Source: Cyprinodon diabolis
Lineage: Eukaryota; Chordata; Actinopteri; Cyprinodontiformes; Cyprinodontidae
DNA length: 64,000 nt
Assembly: GCA_030533445.1 (NCBI GenBank)
Contig: CM060064.1
Span: forward strand, 46,030,787 to 46,094,786
Reading direction: 5' to 3'
Shown here: piece after piece, positions 51,301 through 62,060 of the stretch
How the letters are laid out: each line of letters starts with the position of its first letter
Numbering within the stretch: position 1 is the stretch's first letter
Notes under the pieces: generated by a model
The model's input: only the letters and a program-made list of their open reading frames with translations
Databases searched by the model: none
Told to the model about the DNA's origin: nothing
Program-made: the position numbers and the translations under genes

Positions 51301-54300
51301 GATAGTGGCTCTTACGCTCATTAGTCCTCGGCCTCCTTCCTTAGGGCTGGTGTCCAGTCTCAGGGTGCTAGACTTGGGGTGGTACCCTCCATGCATGGTT
51401 AGGAGCCTTCGTGTGTTAACATGTGGGGCCTGTATCTCATCTTTTAGCCAGCTTATTATTCCTGCATGGTATCTGGAGGAATAATATATATGCTTAAGAT
51501 GGTTGAATGTTGGAGTAGCTCTACCAGTTTGATTCTGTTCTTTTGTCATGCTACACAACTGGATGGATTTCTGGCTGTATTTTGTTCTTTTTGGACATTT
51601 GGAATGATGCATAACCATCATCCCAAATGTAGGGGTGGTTCCAGCAGATCCCTGGAAATACATCAGACATCTCGGTCCAGAAGAGTTCAGTTCTAGGAAC
51701 AGCAAAGATACTGGCAGAACCCTCAAGCTCCCAGACCTCTGATAGAAAGGTAGTAAGAGTTGCCACCATTTTTGACTTTTTATTGAGACTTTTTTTTCCC
51801 CGGCGTTCTCCATTCTGGGCTCATGATTTTGATTGGTCTGCAACCTTAAACCCGCCCCTTAATAAGGGCGCGTTCACAGAATTCCTGATCAGTCAAAGCT
51901 GGATTAAGTTAGTGAATTGATAAGCAGCTTCATGGTACCACTGATCCTGATTGCCATTGTTGGGGACTGCTTAAACTGGATAGACTGCAGGTAATCCTGT
52001 GACATTTAGCTCGCTAATTTAAAATGAGCATTATATAACAATAATATTACCTGTTAGCCAGGTTTTATTGTCCACTTTTATTCCCAGAACCAATGACGTA
52101 AATATCAATAAGCAGAGACAGCAGTTGCTTACGGGCCCATGACCTCTTAGGGGCCCCATCACTGACACCTGGTGGGTCCCCTACGCAATTGTCCACTAGG
52201 ACGTCTCTTTGCAGATGTAATGGTGCGAAAAATTCCTCTTAAACCCACCTGACACTGAAGTGACTGACTGCACCGGACCGTATTTATACCCCAACACATG
52301 CCACATTTCAACATGATGGTGAGCCGTTCAAACGCGACACCAATAGCAAAGCAGACAGTGGTACTTTTAATTACTATGTTAATAACTGTTAATAACTGTT
52401 ATCATTAGATGGTTGGTAAAAAAAGATAAGCATCTCCCCGAAATGGGTTTTTGTCTGTTATGTGGTGGTGCACTGTCACCAATGGTTTCATTCAAGGTGC
52501 GCACTCACTAGTTTTGTATGATGCGTGATCATATACTACTGAGAATTGCACTGAGGATGTCCTCTGTTGGAGCCTTGTCCTTGATGTACTTATGGATCTT
52601 GGATGTTTCATCCTGGATAGTGGCTCTTACGCTCATTAGTCCTCGGCCTCCTTCCTTAGGGCTGGTGTCCAGTCTCAGGGTGCTAGATTTGGGGTGGTAC
52701 CCTCCATGCATGGTTAGGAGCCTTCGTGTGTTAACATGTGGGGCCTGTATCTCATCTTTTAGCCAGCTTATTATTCCTGCATGGTATCTGGAGGAATAAT
52801 ATATATGCTTAAGATGGTTGAATGTTGGAGTAGCTCTACCAGTTTGATTCTGTTCTTTTGTCATGCTACACAACTGGATGGATTTCTGGCTGTATTTTGT
52901 TCTTTTGGACATTTGGAATGATGCATAACCATCATCCCAAATGTAGGGGTGGTTCCAGCAGATCCCTGGAAATACATCAGACATCTCGGTCCAGAAGAGT
53001 TCAGTTCTAGGAACAGCAAAGATACTGGCAGAACCCTCAAGCTCGCAGACCTCTGATAGAAAGGTAGTAAGAGTTGCCACCATTTTTGACTTTTTATTGA
53101 GAAAAATTCCTCTTAAACCCACCTGACACTGAAGTGACTGACTGCACCGGACCGTATTTATACCCCAACACATGCCACATTTCAACATGATGGTGAGCCG
53201 TTTAAACGCGACACCAATAGCAAAGCAGACAGTGGTACTTTTAATTACTATGTTAATAACTGTTAATAACTGTTATCATTAGATGGTTGGTAAAAAAAGA
53301 TAAGCATCTCCCCGAAATGGGTTTTTGTCTGTTATGTGGTGGTGCACTGTCACCAATGGTTTCATTCAAGGTGCGCACTCACTAGTTTTGTATGATGCGT
53401 GATCATATACTACTGAGACATTCACTGAGGATGTCCTCTGTTGGAGCCTTGTCCTTGATGTACTTATGGATCTTGGATGTTTCATCCTGGATAGTGGCTC
53501 TTACGCTCATTAGTCCTCGGCCTCCTTCCTTAGGGCTGGTGTCCAGTCTCAGGGTGCTAGACTTGGGGTGGTACCCTCCATGCATGGTTAGGAGCCTTCG
53601 TGTGTTAACATGTGGGGCCTGTATCTCATCTTTTAGCCAGCTTATTATTCCTGCATGGTATCTGGAGGAATAATATATATGCTTAAGATGGTTGAATGTT
53701 GGAGTAGCTCTACCAGTTTGATTCTGTTCTTTTGTCATGCTACACAACTGGATGGATTTCTGGCTGTATTTTGTTCTTTTGGACATTTGGAATGATGCAT
53801 AACCATCATCCCAAATGTAGGGGTGGTTCCAGCAGATCCCTGGAAATACATCAGACATCTCGGTCCAGAAGAGTTCAGTTCTAGGAACAGCAAAGATACT
53901 GGCAGAACCCTCAAGCTCCCAGACCTCTGATAGAAAGGTAGTAAGAGTTGCCACCATTTTTGACTTTTTATTGAGAAAAATTCCTCTTAAACCCACCTGA
54001 CACTGAAGTGACTGACTGCACCGGACCGTATTTATACCCCAACACATGCCACATTTCAACATGATGGTGAGCCGTTTAAACGCGACACCAATAGCAAAGC
54101 AGACAGTGGTACTTTTAATTACTATGTTAATAACTGTTAATAACTGTTATCATTAGATGGTTGGTAAAAAAAGATAAGCATCTCCCCGAAATGGGTTTTT
54201 GTCTGTTATGTGGTGGTGCACTGTCACCAATGGTTTCATTCAAGGTGCGCACTCACTAGTTTTGTATGATGCGTGATCATATACTACTGAGAATTGCATA

Positions 54301-57300
54301 ATTGTATCTTTTTGGCCGATTTATGGAACTGTCACCGTATCCTGAACCTTTATCACGTGTTGTACTTCATATGGGGCCCACCCAGATTATGTTGCTTACG
54401 GGCCTATGTCGTTACGCCTTTGCCCAGAACTAACAGATCACTCTACCAATCACTCTACCAATGCCTGGAAGAACCTGTACGATTGTTTACCTGTAGAGTG
54501 TCGGCCAAGCTTGAGCATGCGCAGGGTTCTGAGGAGACGAAGCACCTGGACCACTCGGCCCATGTTCTCCAGCTCCGTGGATCCGCCGTGGAGACTCTCC
54601 ACTGCCAGCGTGACATAGAAAGGCAAGATGGCCAGCAGGTCGATCACGTTGGGAATGCTCCGACTGAACCGGCACTTATCTCTGACGGACACAAAGCGTA
54701 GAACCAGCTCACCGGTAAACCATACGACGCATATGTACTCTACAGAATCAAGCAGCCGCGGCCCACTGATGCCCAGCCAGCTTACACCAAAGTCCTCCTC
54801 CAAGTCCAGAGAGATGAGCACCATGTTGATGACCGATAGAACCACAAAGAAGATGGAGAGTGAGCCAAAGGTACGAGCTGCGCGGGATGATTCTGGTTTC
54901 TCTAGAAGGTCCCAGAGACGCCGGCGAAAGCCTGGACAAGCCGCGCCAACAAAGTCCTCCTCGTCATCATCTGCCTCAAACTCTCGGTGGACATCCAGGG
55001 ACTCCTTCTGCTCCTTCCGGCGGTAGTAACGCTCGCGGCAGCAGGAGTTGATACGGAGCTCGTCTATGCCCCAGTACTCGATCTCCTGAAGGAAGGAGAT
55101 CTCACAAAGTTCCTCCATGACATGAAGGTGACCCGTCTGGTAGAAGTTCATCACGTACCTGTGGAAAGACAAGAAACAGAGAGACAAGTGAAACAAAGTT
55201 CAACCATCTTAGACTCTTTAGAGACAACATTTTAAACCCTGCAATGCTGCAAACATGACTCTGTGAAGACCTGAAGATGGAACATCAGAACACCAGAACA
55301 CAAGCAGCCAGAGGTGAAGGGATGATTATTCGGGCTTGTTCTGCTGCCACTGAGAGGAACACAAACTGATCTGTAGACTGGTGGATAACCTTGGTCTCAC
55401 GATCCCAAACAAAGCCTCAAAGCTGCAACAGGATGGCTAAAAATAATGAAGATTGTACTACTGCTGTCTGCTGCTGAAGAAGGTTCCAAAGGCTGTTGTT
55501 TGAGGTTCTACTGCTTCTAGAGGAGGTTTTACCACTGTTGGAAGAGGTTCTACTGATGTTGGAGGAGGTTTTACTGATTTTGGAGGAGTTTCTACTGATG
55601 TTGGGGGAGGTTCTACTGATGTTGGAGGAGGTTCTACTGATGTTGGAGGAGGTTCTACTTGTTGGAGGAGGTTCTACTTGTTCTAGAGGAGGTTCTACTG
55701 GTGCTTTGGGAGGTTCTACTGCTCCTAGAGGAGGTTCTACTGCTGCTGGAGGAGGTTTTACCACTGTTGGAAGAGGTTCTACTGATGTTGGAGGAGGTTT
55801 TACTGATTTTGGAGGAGTTTCTACTGATGTTGGGGGAGGTTCTACTGATGTTGGAGGAGGTTCTACTGATGTTGGAGGAGGTTCTACTTGTTGGAGGAGG
55901 TTCTACTTGTTCTAGAGGAGGTTCTACTGGTGCTTTGGGAGGTTCTACTGCTCCTAGAGGAGGTTCTACTGCTGCTGGAGGAGGTTCTACTGCTGTTGGA
56001 GGAGGTTCTACTGCTGCTAGAGGAGGTTCCTCTGCTGTTGGACGAGGTTCTACTGCTGTAGGAGGAGGTTCTACTGCTGCTGGAGGAGGTTCCTCTGCTG
56101 TTGGATGAGGTTCTACTGCTGTAGGAGGAGGTTCTACTGCTGTTGGAGGAGGTTCTGCAGCTGCTGGGGGAGGTTCTACTGCTTCTAGAGGAGGTTTTGC
56201 CACTGTTGGAGGAGGTTCTACTAATGTTGGAGGAGGTTTTACTGATTTTGGAGGAGGTTCTACTGATGTTGGAGGAGGTTCTAGTGCTGTGTGAGGAGGG
56301 TCTACTTGTTCTAGAGGTGGTTCTACTGGTGCTTGGGGAGGTTCTACTGCTGCTGGAGGAGGTTTTACTGCTGCTGGAGGAGGTTCTACTGCTGTTAGAC
56401 GAGGTTCTACTGCTGTTGGAGGAGGTTCTACTGCTGCTGGAGGAGGTTCCCCTGCTGTTGGACGAGGTTGTACTGCTGTAGGAGGAGGTTCTACTGCTGT
56501 TGGAGGAGGTTCTACTGCTTCTAGAGTAGGTTTTACTACTGTTGGAGGAGGTCCTACTGATGTTAGAGTAGGTTTTACTGATTTTGGAGGAGGTTCTACT
56601 GATGTTGGAGGAGGGTCTACTTGTTCTAGAGGTGGTTCTACTTGTGCTTGGGGAGGTTCTACTGCTCCTAAAGGAGGTTCTACTGCTGCTGGAGGAGGTT
56701 CTACTGCTGTTGGACGAGGTTCTACTGCTGCTGGGGGAGATTCTACTGCTTCCAGAGGAGGTTTTACTGCTTTTGGAGGAGGTTCTACTGATGCTGTAGG
56801 AGGTTCTACTGCTCCTGGGAGAGGTTCAAATGCTGTTGAAGGAGGTTCTATTTCTGATCAAGCGAGTTCTACTAATGATATAGGAGGTTCTACTGATGAT
56901 TGAAAAGGTTCTTCTGATGGGGAGATTCTTGGGGAGATGGAGGAGGTTCTTTGGATACTGTAGTTGGTTCTTTTGGCTGTCGGAGTAGGTTCTAATGGAT
57001 GTCCTTTAACAAAGGACTCAACAAGTTGATTAAGCTTTAAAGGCTGTTGGAGGAGGTTCTATGGGCTTCCGTCCATCTTTCTTATCAGTCGAATCCAGCT
57101 GATTGAAACTGTCAACAGAAATCCTGCTTTAAGCAGAACTCCTGTGTTTGGATGAAGCTGGAGTCAAACTCATGTTCAGTTGGGAAGGCGACTATCTCAG
57201 CATCAGTTCCTGAAGGATGTCAACCATTTTTCTTCTCTATGGTTCCCAAACAAATTTTAGCTTAGCAGGAACCACATGTTCTCTAGTGGAGGTAGACCCA

Positions 57301-60300
57301 GTCTGAGCCTCTCTAGTTCTGAACTGTGAGGAAATATGATCAGTTCCTTTCATGAAGTCTGAGCGCAACCTTCAGTGGATCTGAAAAGGTTGAACATGAC
57401 AGGAGATGCGCTCAAAGAAACACCAGCAGCCTGAAATATTCACACTTCTCCTCATGTTTCTGTCACTGAGCTCCTCCAGCTGCCGATCAGCTTACAGCTT
57501 TTCTTCCTGCCTTTAGGCTGAGAAGCTGTTGTCTGAACACACAGATGGCTGCTGACAGCAGAAAGAGCAAAACAAAAGCACGCACACATGAGGCCTGTTT
57601 CACTGAGGCTGAATTTAGGAACCAAGCATATCAGATAAAGACAGGTTTGACTTAGCCTGATTAGATCATCCTGGCTTCATGTGTTCCATTACAGGCCAGA
57701 CCATCTAGAGAATACATGACAGCAGAAAGGTTGGCCCCTTAACTTAAACAAACTATGGCCTGTTATAGAAGGATGATGCCACCGTAGCTCCATGTTGCTG
57801 AAGAAGCAGTCAGCATCTCAGATCATCTGAAGCAATAAGAGGTGTTCAGGTTCAACACATCATGGATGCATAGATTCAATGGGAAACATAACCATAACTC
57901 ACAGATCATCATGTTAATGGGCAGTGGTACGCATTCCTGGATTAGTATGGAGTAAATTTTGGTCCATTACTTTTGCATCCATGCATAGAACATTTCTGTA
58001 AATTGAAATTTTAGGGGGAAAAAAAGATAAATACTGAATTTAAACTTTAAACATTTTTATAAAAAAAAAAAAGTTTTTAGAGAAACTTTTTTCTTTTATA
58101 TTTGTATTTTTTGTCTTTTTTGGATCGAGTTTTAAGAATTGCATTCTTTTCACATATTTCTCTGGAGAGAGGAGCAAAAACTCCTTTCTATTGGTCTGCT
58201 GGGCGTTAGCAACATTTTTGTTGGCCAGTGTGAGCAAGTGTTTGGATTGGGTGAAGAGATTGTCATTTGTGAAATGCAATTTGAAAAAAATGAAACTTTA
58301 AAACTAAATCAGAAAAACAGAAATAAAAAAGTGAAAATGTAAAATCTGTTCAAAAAAATAAAATAGAATAAAAAACCTTTTAACAGAGCAACTATGAAAA
58401 ACATATATTAGGAATAAAATCAAAATGATAGAATCTAAGAAACAAAATTTATACTCAAAAACTTTTTTTTTGGAATAAAAAAAATCTTTTAAAATGTTTG
58501 TTCTTGATGGCTTTTTTTCAAATATCAAATTACAAAACCAGTTTTTCACTTGGAGCAATAATGGACCAAATTCACTCCATAAATTGGGACCCATCAGTCT
58601 GCATATGTAACAGACAATTCATTGTAAAGGAAGACACGTGTTTGGAGATAACCCGAATAAATGGTCAACATTTGCTTCTATATCAGCAATTTCTCCAATC
58701 AACACAGCAATACTCCGTTAAAGGCTTTTCTGTCAAACTTAGAACAGTAGTAGTCTGGGAGGAAAAAATCAAAGAGTTGCTGTGTTTCAATTACAAATGT
58801 GCAAAAAACTATGCTGAAATTCTGCTACTTTTGAATTTAAAGATTTTCTCAATATAAAATACATTATATGGCTAATTTCCATTAAATAAAATTATAATTG
58901 CACATGAATATGTTTGTTAAAATCATAGCTGTTGAAAACAACATGGCAGCTTCATAACTGGTGCTCATCGTCGCCAACTAAATGTATAAAAATAATCCGT
59001 CTCATCAAGAAACTATAATGTCCACATATTGATTCTGTAAATTGGCGACCATAGTAAGGCTAAAATTATTTGACTAAATAGAATTAAACTATATTATCAC
59101 ACTGTCACAAGTAGAGAGCAATGAAATGTATTCTCTGCATTTAACCCATCATCTTGGGGAGCAGTTGGCTGCCATTGTGCGGCGCCCGGGGAGCAGTGTG
59201 GGGGTTAAGGGCCTTGCTCAGGGACCCAGAGTGGCAGTGGGACTTGAACTCAGAACCTCTGAAACCCAAGTGCAATGCTCTAACCACTAGGCCACCACTC
59301 CATATGGTGGGAAGTAATAACATATATCAGTGTCATTTTCATTTAGGCTGACGAAAAATATGCGAATATGCAGATGTAAAAATATCAATGTGACGCTGAC
59401 TGGCTGTTTGCCTCAGGAGAGGCTAGTTGCTTGAAAAAAAAAAATCACCATGGTAACAGATTTTTTACTTCTTTTTGTGAGACTGAGACAAGGCTTAATT
59501 AAGCAGGGAAATCTGGAAAATCCCAGCTTAATTGATTAGGGTCCCCCAATCAGATGTTTTCAGAACGATATACCATCATCGCCACTAGGTGGAACATTTC
59601 TGCAGGGGATTTTTAAAGGAAAAGTCGGGTCATGTTCAGAATACAAACTTCTGAAAATACTTTAAATCTGAAATTATTCCATCCTGTTCAATAAATGATC
59701 AGTGTTTTTAATTCAGAGTTATTTTCATGTGAATGTGCTTTACTGGAGGCATCCATGTTTGTCAAAGAACACTACTGCCACCTACTGGTTAGTGACGTCA
59801 CGGTGCGGTATCGGCTGTTGATCAAGTCCCAGAGCTGTATCTGGTGTTTGTCACAACGCGCTATTATCCAAGTCATCTTGAAAACATTCTTCTTCCAAAT
59901 GTTGGCTACATATTACGGGTTTTTTCTCTGGCCAGAAGTTCGATGGCAAATCCTCCCTCTTCAAGTTGGCGATCCAACGACCAACCCGTCCGTGGAGGAT
60001 CAGGAATCAGAAAGGTGGAATAACTCTTTTTTTCTCTTTTACCCGATGTATTCCAGCATCCAGCTGCCATGCACGTGGGCATTGTCAGTTTCACTATAGC
60101 TCTGGTGAATTTCAATGGTGAAGTCCTCTGGAAATCTTCAATAATTGTTGTTGATTGCAGATGTGTCTAGTAGTTCCCATTGATTTAGCTTGTAAAGCGG
60201 GGAGAATGGCGCTAGGCTTACCGCACCGTGACGTCACTGCTGGAAGATGGCAGGAGGGAGGGGTTACTATATTTGGGCAAAAATGGCCGCTCCCAGACTC

Positions 60301-60988
60301 AGTGATGGCGACGGAAATTATTATTCTTTAACGCTAAATTCAATAAAATCTCTGCAAACATATTTGCTTTAGGTATAAATAATAATCCATTGTTTATTCC
60401 TGCTGGCCGAACTTTTCCTTTAATAAAGCATTTAGTAACGCTTGTTAGAACGGTTGAACAACTTGCAGATCTGCAGAGGAAAGAGTCCAACAAGGATCCA
60501 ATGTTGGATTCCTATTTTTTTAAACCCAGTTATGCAGATGAAATTCAGCTTTATCTGATTTTCTGACCAGATGACTCTAGTTCTAATTCTTAGCCTTGTT
60601 GAAAGCTGCGTGAATATGAATCTTTGTAAATTCAAACTTTGACGCTTTTTGTGTAGTTGATTCAGAAAAAAAACACCTACTGGAAAGTTTGGGAGTTTCT
60701 GTCAAAGAAGAACTCGTTTGTGAGGAAGTCAGCATCATCGCAAATGTCCAGGACCGAGTCACGGCTGCAGCAGGCCAGCTTCCCAAGCCGGGTCTCTGGG
60801 TGGGATGCCAGCAGCTCCTGGGACAGAACGTACCGACTCCCTCCGACGTTGATGACGAAGACCTCGAGGGGATCCCCGATGCATGAAGCCGGTGTCTCAC
60901 TGAAGAAAACGCTGGAGTCCAGAGAAAGCAGAGAGGCGCTGTCGGCGTAGACCTCCAGCCCTGCCATGGAGGTGGTGGGGAGGCTCAT
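44861..60988 (-). CDS. kcnv1: Potassium channel modifier subunit Kv8.1, three exons
   Basis: Exon 1 60988-60681, exon 2 55158-54491, exon 3 45387-44861. They join in phase to 1503 nt and 500 aa, the same length as human KCNV1. Kv8.1 does not form channels alone; it joins Kv2 subunits in the plasma membrane of neurons and changes their gating. The protein shows a T1 tetramerisation domain (about 40-150), S1-S4 with the voltage sensor RVVQVLRLLRTLRMLKLGRH (304-323), the filter TTVGYGD (GYGD 389-392), and S6 ending LALPIAII. Kv2-type PVP is absent, as expected for Kv8. The C-terminal RERASTRSSGGDELWF is the Kv8.1 signature. Intron 2 (9.1 kb) and intron 1 (5.5 kb) are dominated by repeats. No damage to the coding sequence is seen. 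Confidence 0.96.
45480..45545. repeat. Lone terminus of the GGGCCCCTAGGCA element family
   Basis: CTCAATTCAGAGGGCCCCCT and CCTAAATCCGCCCCTG match the right end of the element at 13583-14522. The rest is absent. Confidence 0.6.
45567..45712. mobile_element. 146-bp hAT-like MITE
   Basis: Ends TAGTGTTGCACCGATACC and GGCATCGGTGCAACGCTA are near-perfect complements. The flanks are exact 8-bp duplications CTAAATAG (45559-45566 and 45713-45720). It lies in kcnv1 intron 2. Confidence 0.9.
45958..46544. mobile_element. hAT-like non-autonomous transposon, 587 bp
   Basis: Starts CAGGGCGCGATGTTAACC, ends AACTTCAACCCCTG. Flanked by exact 8-bp CATATGTG (45950-45957 and 46545-46552). Internal inverted blocks GGGCAAGTA and TTTCATTGCATTTGCCC/GGGCAAATGAAA occur on both sides. 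No transposase is present. Confidence 0.85.
46832..49723. mobile_element. Inverted-repeat element filled by a ~20-bp EcoRI-site satellite
   Basis: The ends TACGGAAGAGGATTAGGGCC and (reverse complement) TACGGAAGAGGATTAGGGCC each lead through an A-run to ATTTTATTTCAGTTTAATAT. The outer 80 bp are a clean inverted repeat. The core (about 46915-49650) is roughly 135 units of TCTCAGAATTCTGACTTTAA, with TTTTT and TTTGA spacer variants. Each unit is centred on AGAATTCT, often inside the 14-bp palindrome GTCAGAATTCTGAC. Flanks CAAACC on both sides (46826-46831, 49724-49729) indicate a 5-6-bp target duplication. It lies in kcnv1 intron 2. Confidence 0.9.
49730..50320. other. No gene recognised
   Basis: Intronic sequence of kcnv1 with pyrimidine-rich stretches and a short TATAGATAGCTATACATA tract near 50300. 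No exon is supported. Confidence 0.4.
50340..51800 (-). mobile_element. 5'-truncated LINE with restriction-like endonuclease
   Basis: Minus-strand frames give, in order, HAGIISWLKDEIQAPHVNTR and LLTMHGGYHPKSSTLRLDTS (post-RT region), then WDFQIQTDRMVMANQPDIVL, VDKKQRKAFMVVKAIPSDCN, and finally VIEALGAVTPKLEEWLQQIP and ISVQKNAVLGTAKIL. The PDIVLVDKK stretch is the PD-D/ExK-type endonuclease of the early-branching LINE clades. Frameshifts, and a MITE at about 50624-50791, break it. The reverse transcriptase core is missing. Confidence 0.75.
50624..50791. mobile_element. MITE with CCAAAGTCGGTC ends inside the LINE
   Basis: CCCCAAAGTCGGTC and GACCGACTTTGGG are complementary ends. The LINE frame is interrupted after NIRK and resumes beyond. 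The family is a common fish hAT-like MITE from memory. Confidence 0.65.
52227..54296. repeat. 874-bp tandem duplication, 2.4 copies, containing LINE fragment
   Basis: Units begin at 52227, 53101 and 53975 with GAAAAATTCCTCTTAAACCC, exactly 874 bp apart. Each full unit joins about 325 bp of unrelated sequence to about 550 bp of the same LINE region found at 51230-51780 (minus strand). The third unit stops before the LINE part. Differences between units are few. At the internal join, unit 1 reads GAGAATTGCACTG and unit 2 GAGACATTCACTG. Confidence 0.95.
54491..55158 (-). CDS. kcnv1: kcnv1 exon 2 (T1 end, S1-S4)
   Basis: Starts after CTTTCCACAG with YVMNFYQTGHLHVMEELCEI and ends MLKLGRHSTG before GTAAAC. 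It covers the second half of T1, an acidic linker (EADDDEEDF) and transmembrane segments S1-S4. Confidence 0.95.
55440..57060. repeat. 18-bp minisatellite with higher-order copies
   Basis: The unit is GGAGGTTCTACTGCTGTT, roughly 85 copies, decaying toward 57060. Blocks of about 230 bp (near 55515-55735 and 55745-55975) repeat as larger units. The period of six codons yields EEVLLL repeats on the plus strand and AVEPPP repeats on the minus strand, which are artefacts. It sits in kcnv1 intron 1. Confidence 0.97.
57061..59080. other. No gene recognised (kcnv1 intron 1)
   Basis: AT-rich intron. A dispersed repeat at about 57730-57850 matches 38915-39080. Frames are A/T-driven and not coding. Confidence 0.5.
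59085..59303 (-). mobile_element. tRNA-derived SINE
   Basis: On the minus strand the head reads GTGGCCTAGTGGTTAGAGC, a pol III A box. About 30 nt on follows GAGTTCAAGTCCC, a B box. The body CTCCCCGGGCGCCGCACAAT and TGGGTTAAATGCAGAG match the fragment at 17664-17795. A simple AT tail follows. It is a SINE, not a functional tRNA gene: the head does not fold as a clean cloverleaf with its 3' part. Confidence 0.75.
59615..60426 (-). mobile_element. THAP-domain transposon relic, copy B
   Basis: Same family as 11797-12505 and longer. The ends TTAAAGGAAAAGTCGGG and CCGAACTTTTCCTTTAA are inverted repeats. The minus-strand THAP half-finger MPTCMAAGCWNTSGKREKK is present, and the same one-base frame break after an A run separates it from CSQHLEEECF. 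It lies about 255 bp below kcnv1 exon 1, in intron 1. Confidence 0.7.
60681..60988 (-). CDS. kcnv1: kcnv1 exon 1 (N-terminus and start of T1)
   Basis: The ATG at 60988 is the first in frame. Coding runs through LLSLDSSVFFSETPASC and VFVINVGGSRYVLSQELL, the start of the T1 fold, to NEFFFDRNSQTF, with donor CCA/GTAGGT. Confidence 0.95.
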
Positions 60989-61040
60989 GATGGAGGAGAG
61001 AGGAGCTAAAGGAGAAGAAATAGAAAAAATCCCATTTATG

Positions 61041-61300
61041 TCATTCCAAAGTAAAAAAAACAACAATCAACTGGACTTTGTTTCCAAGTTTGAAGATGTT
61101 TTGCTTCCCATCCAGGAAGCTTTTTCAATTCAAAATGACAGAAATAGTGTTGATTTCCAGGTTTTATCCAGCAGCCCAACAAAGGCTTGTTTTTGTTTAG
61201 AAAACATGCAAATAGAAACGAAGGAATGGGGGTCATTTAGCTTATTTTGTTAGCCTGCAATGCCCCATACCTGTCTATGTCTCTGAAAGGGGGGATCATT
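61041..61300. mobile_element. Penelope-like element terminal fragment
   Basis: Matches 27010-27209 joined to 27762-27800 and so represents the empty site of helicase-fragment copy 3. Blocks: CAACTGGACTTTGTTTCCAA, CCATCCAGGAAGC, CCCCATACCTGTCTATG. Confidence 0.6.
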
Positions 61301-61324
61301 AAAGGGAATTGTTGGTCTGGCTGC

Positions 61325-62060
61325 ATGGGCGGATTTTGGAGCCCTAGGCAAAGACAGGCAGGGGCCACTTTGAATTGAGAAGACAACACATAAAACAGAC
61401 TCATTCTACAGATAGAGAAATGTTAATAGAATAGACATCGATTATCTGTTCTAGGTTGTGTCCCTCTCTTCTTGTCCCTTTTCTTCTTGTTTTCCTCTCT
61501 ATGTTTTGTACTCAGCTGACTTTTCATGCTGTCTCTAAAGGAATGAAAGATTTTTTCCAAGCACTAAGCTCACTTAGCTGATTGCTCCTTCCTGTGTTTC
61601 CAAAAAGGCCAAAGTAAATAACCCAGTCCTTCTTTTCACTGTAGACAAGCCATGATCTGCTTATCTGTTCTCCATTTTTCATTTGGATGAAATAATAGCT
61701 GCATGAATCATGACAGCAGACAAGATAGAGGAGAGCAGGAGGCGGGGTTACCAATCTACTTGCTCTGGAGAGCAGAGTTCGCTGCTTTTAGATGTTGTCT
61801 CCAAAGTCTCCAGTAGCAGAAAAAAGTCTCTAGATTTGGTGCTAGGAGCTTTTTAGAAATGAAATGAGAAAAGAGGGGTCTGAAAAGTGGCTAAATATAG
61901 CGACTAAAGCGCTAAGTTGGCAACACTGCTCTTTGCATGGTTTGTTTTCAAATGGTTTGCTGCTGTCTGTTTGGACCTTTCTGAACATGTGCAGCAAATG
62001 GACTGAACCAATATGGCGGACACTGAGGATGTTAAATAAATCTGAACCTTATTATTTTGC
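61325..62060 (-). mobile_element. Inverted-repeat transposon copy, GGGCCCCTAGGCA ends (copy B)
   Basis: Reverse orientation relative to 13583-14522. Starts GGGCGGATTTTGGAGCCCTA and shares the interior frame MVTPPPALLYLVCCHDSCS. The far end is less clear. Confidence 0.6.

Noticed and set aside
55496..56799. EEVLLL and AVEPPP repeat proteins
   Set aside because: These arise from the 18-bp minisatellite inside kcnv1 intron 1. Several frames are open at once.
59110..59303. A functional tRNA gene
   Set aside because: A and B boxes are present, but the surrounding body and a second truncated copy in pnp intron 3 identify a SINE.
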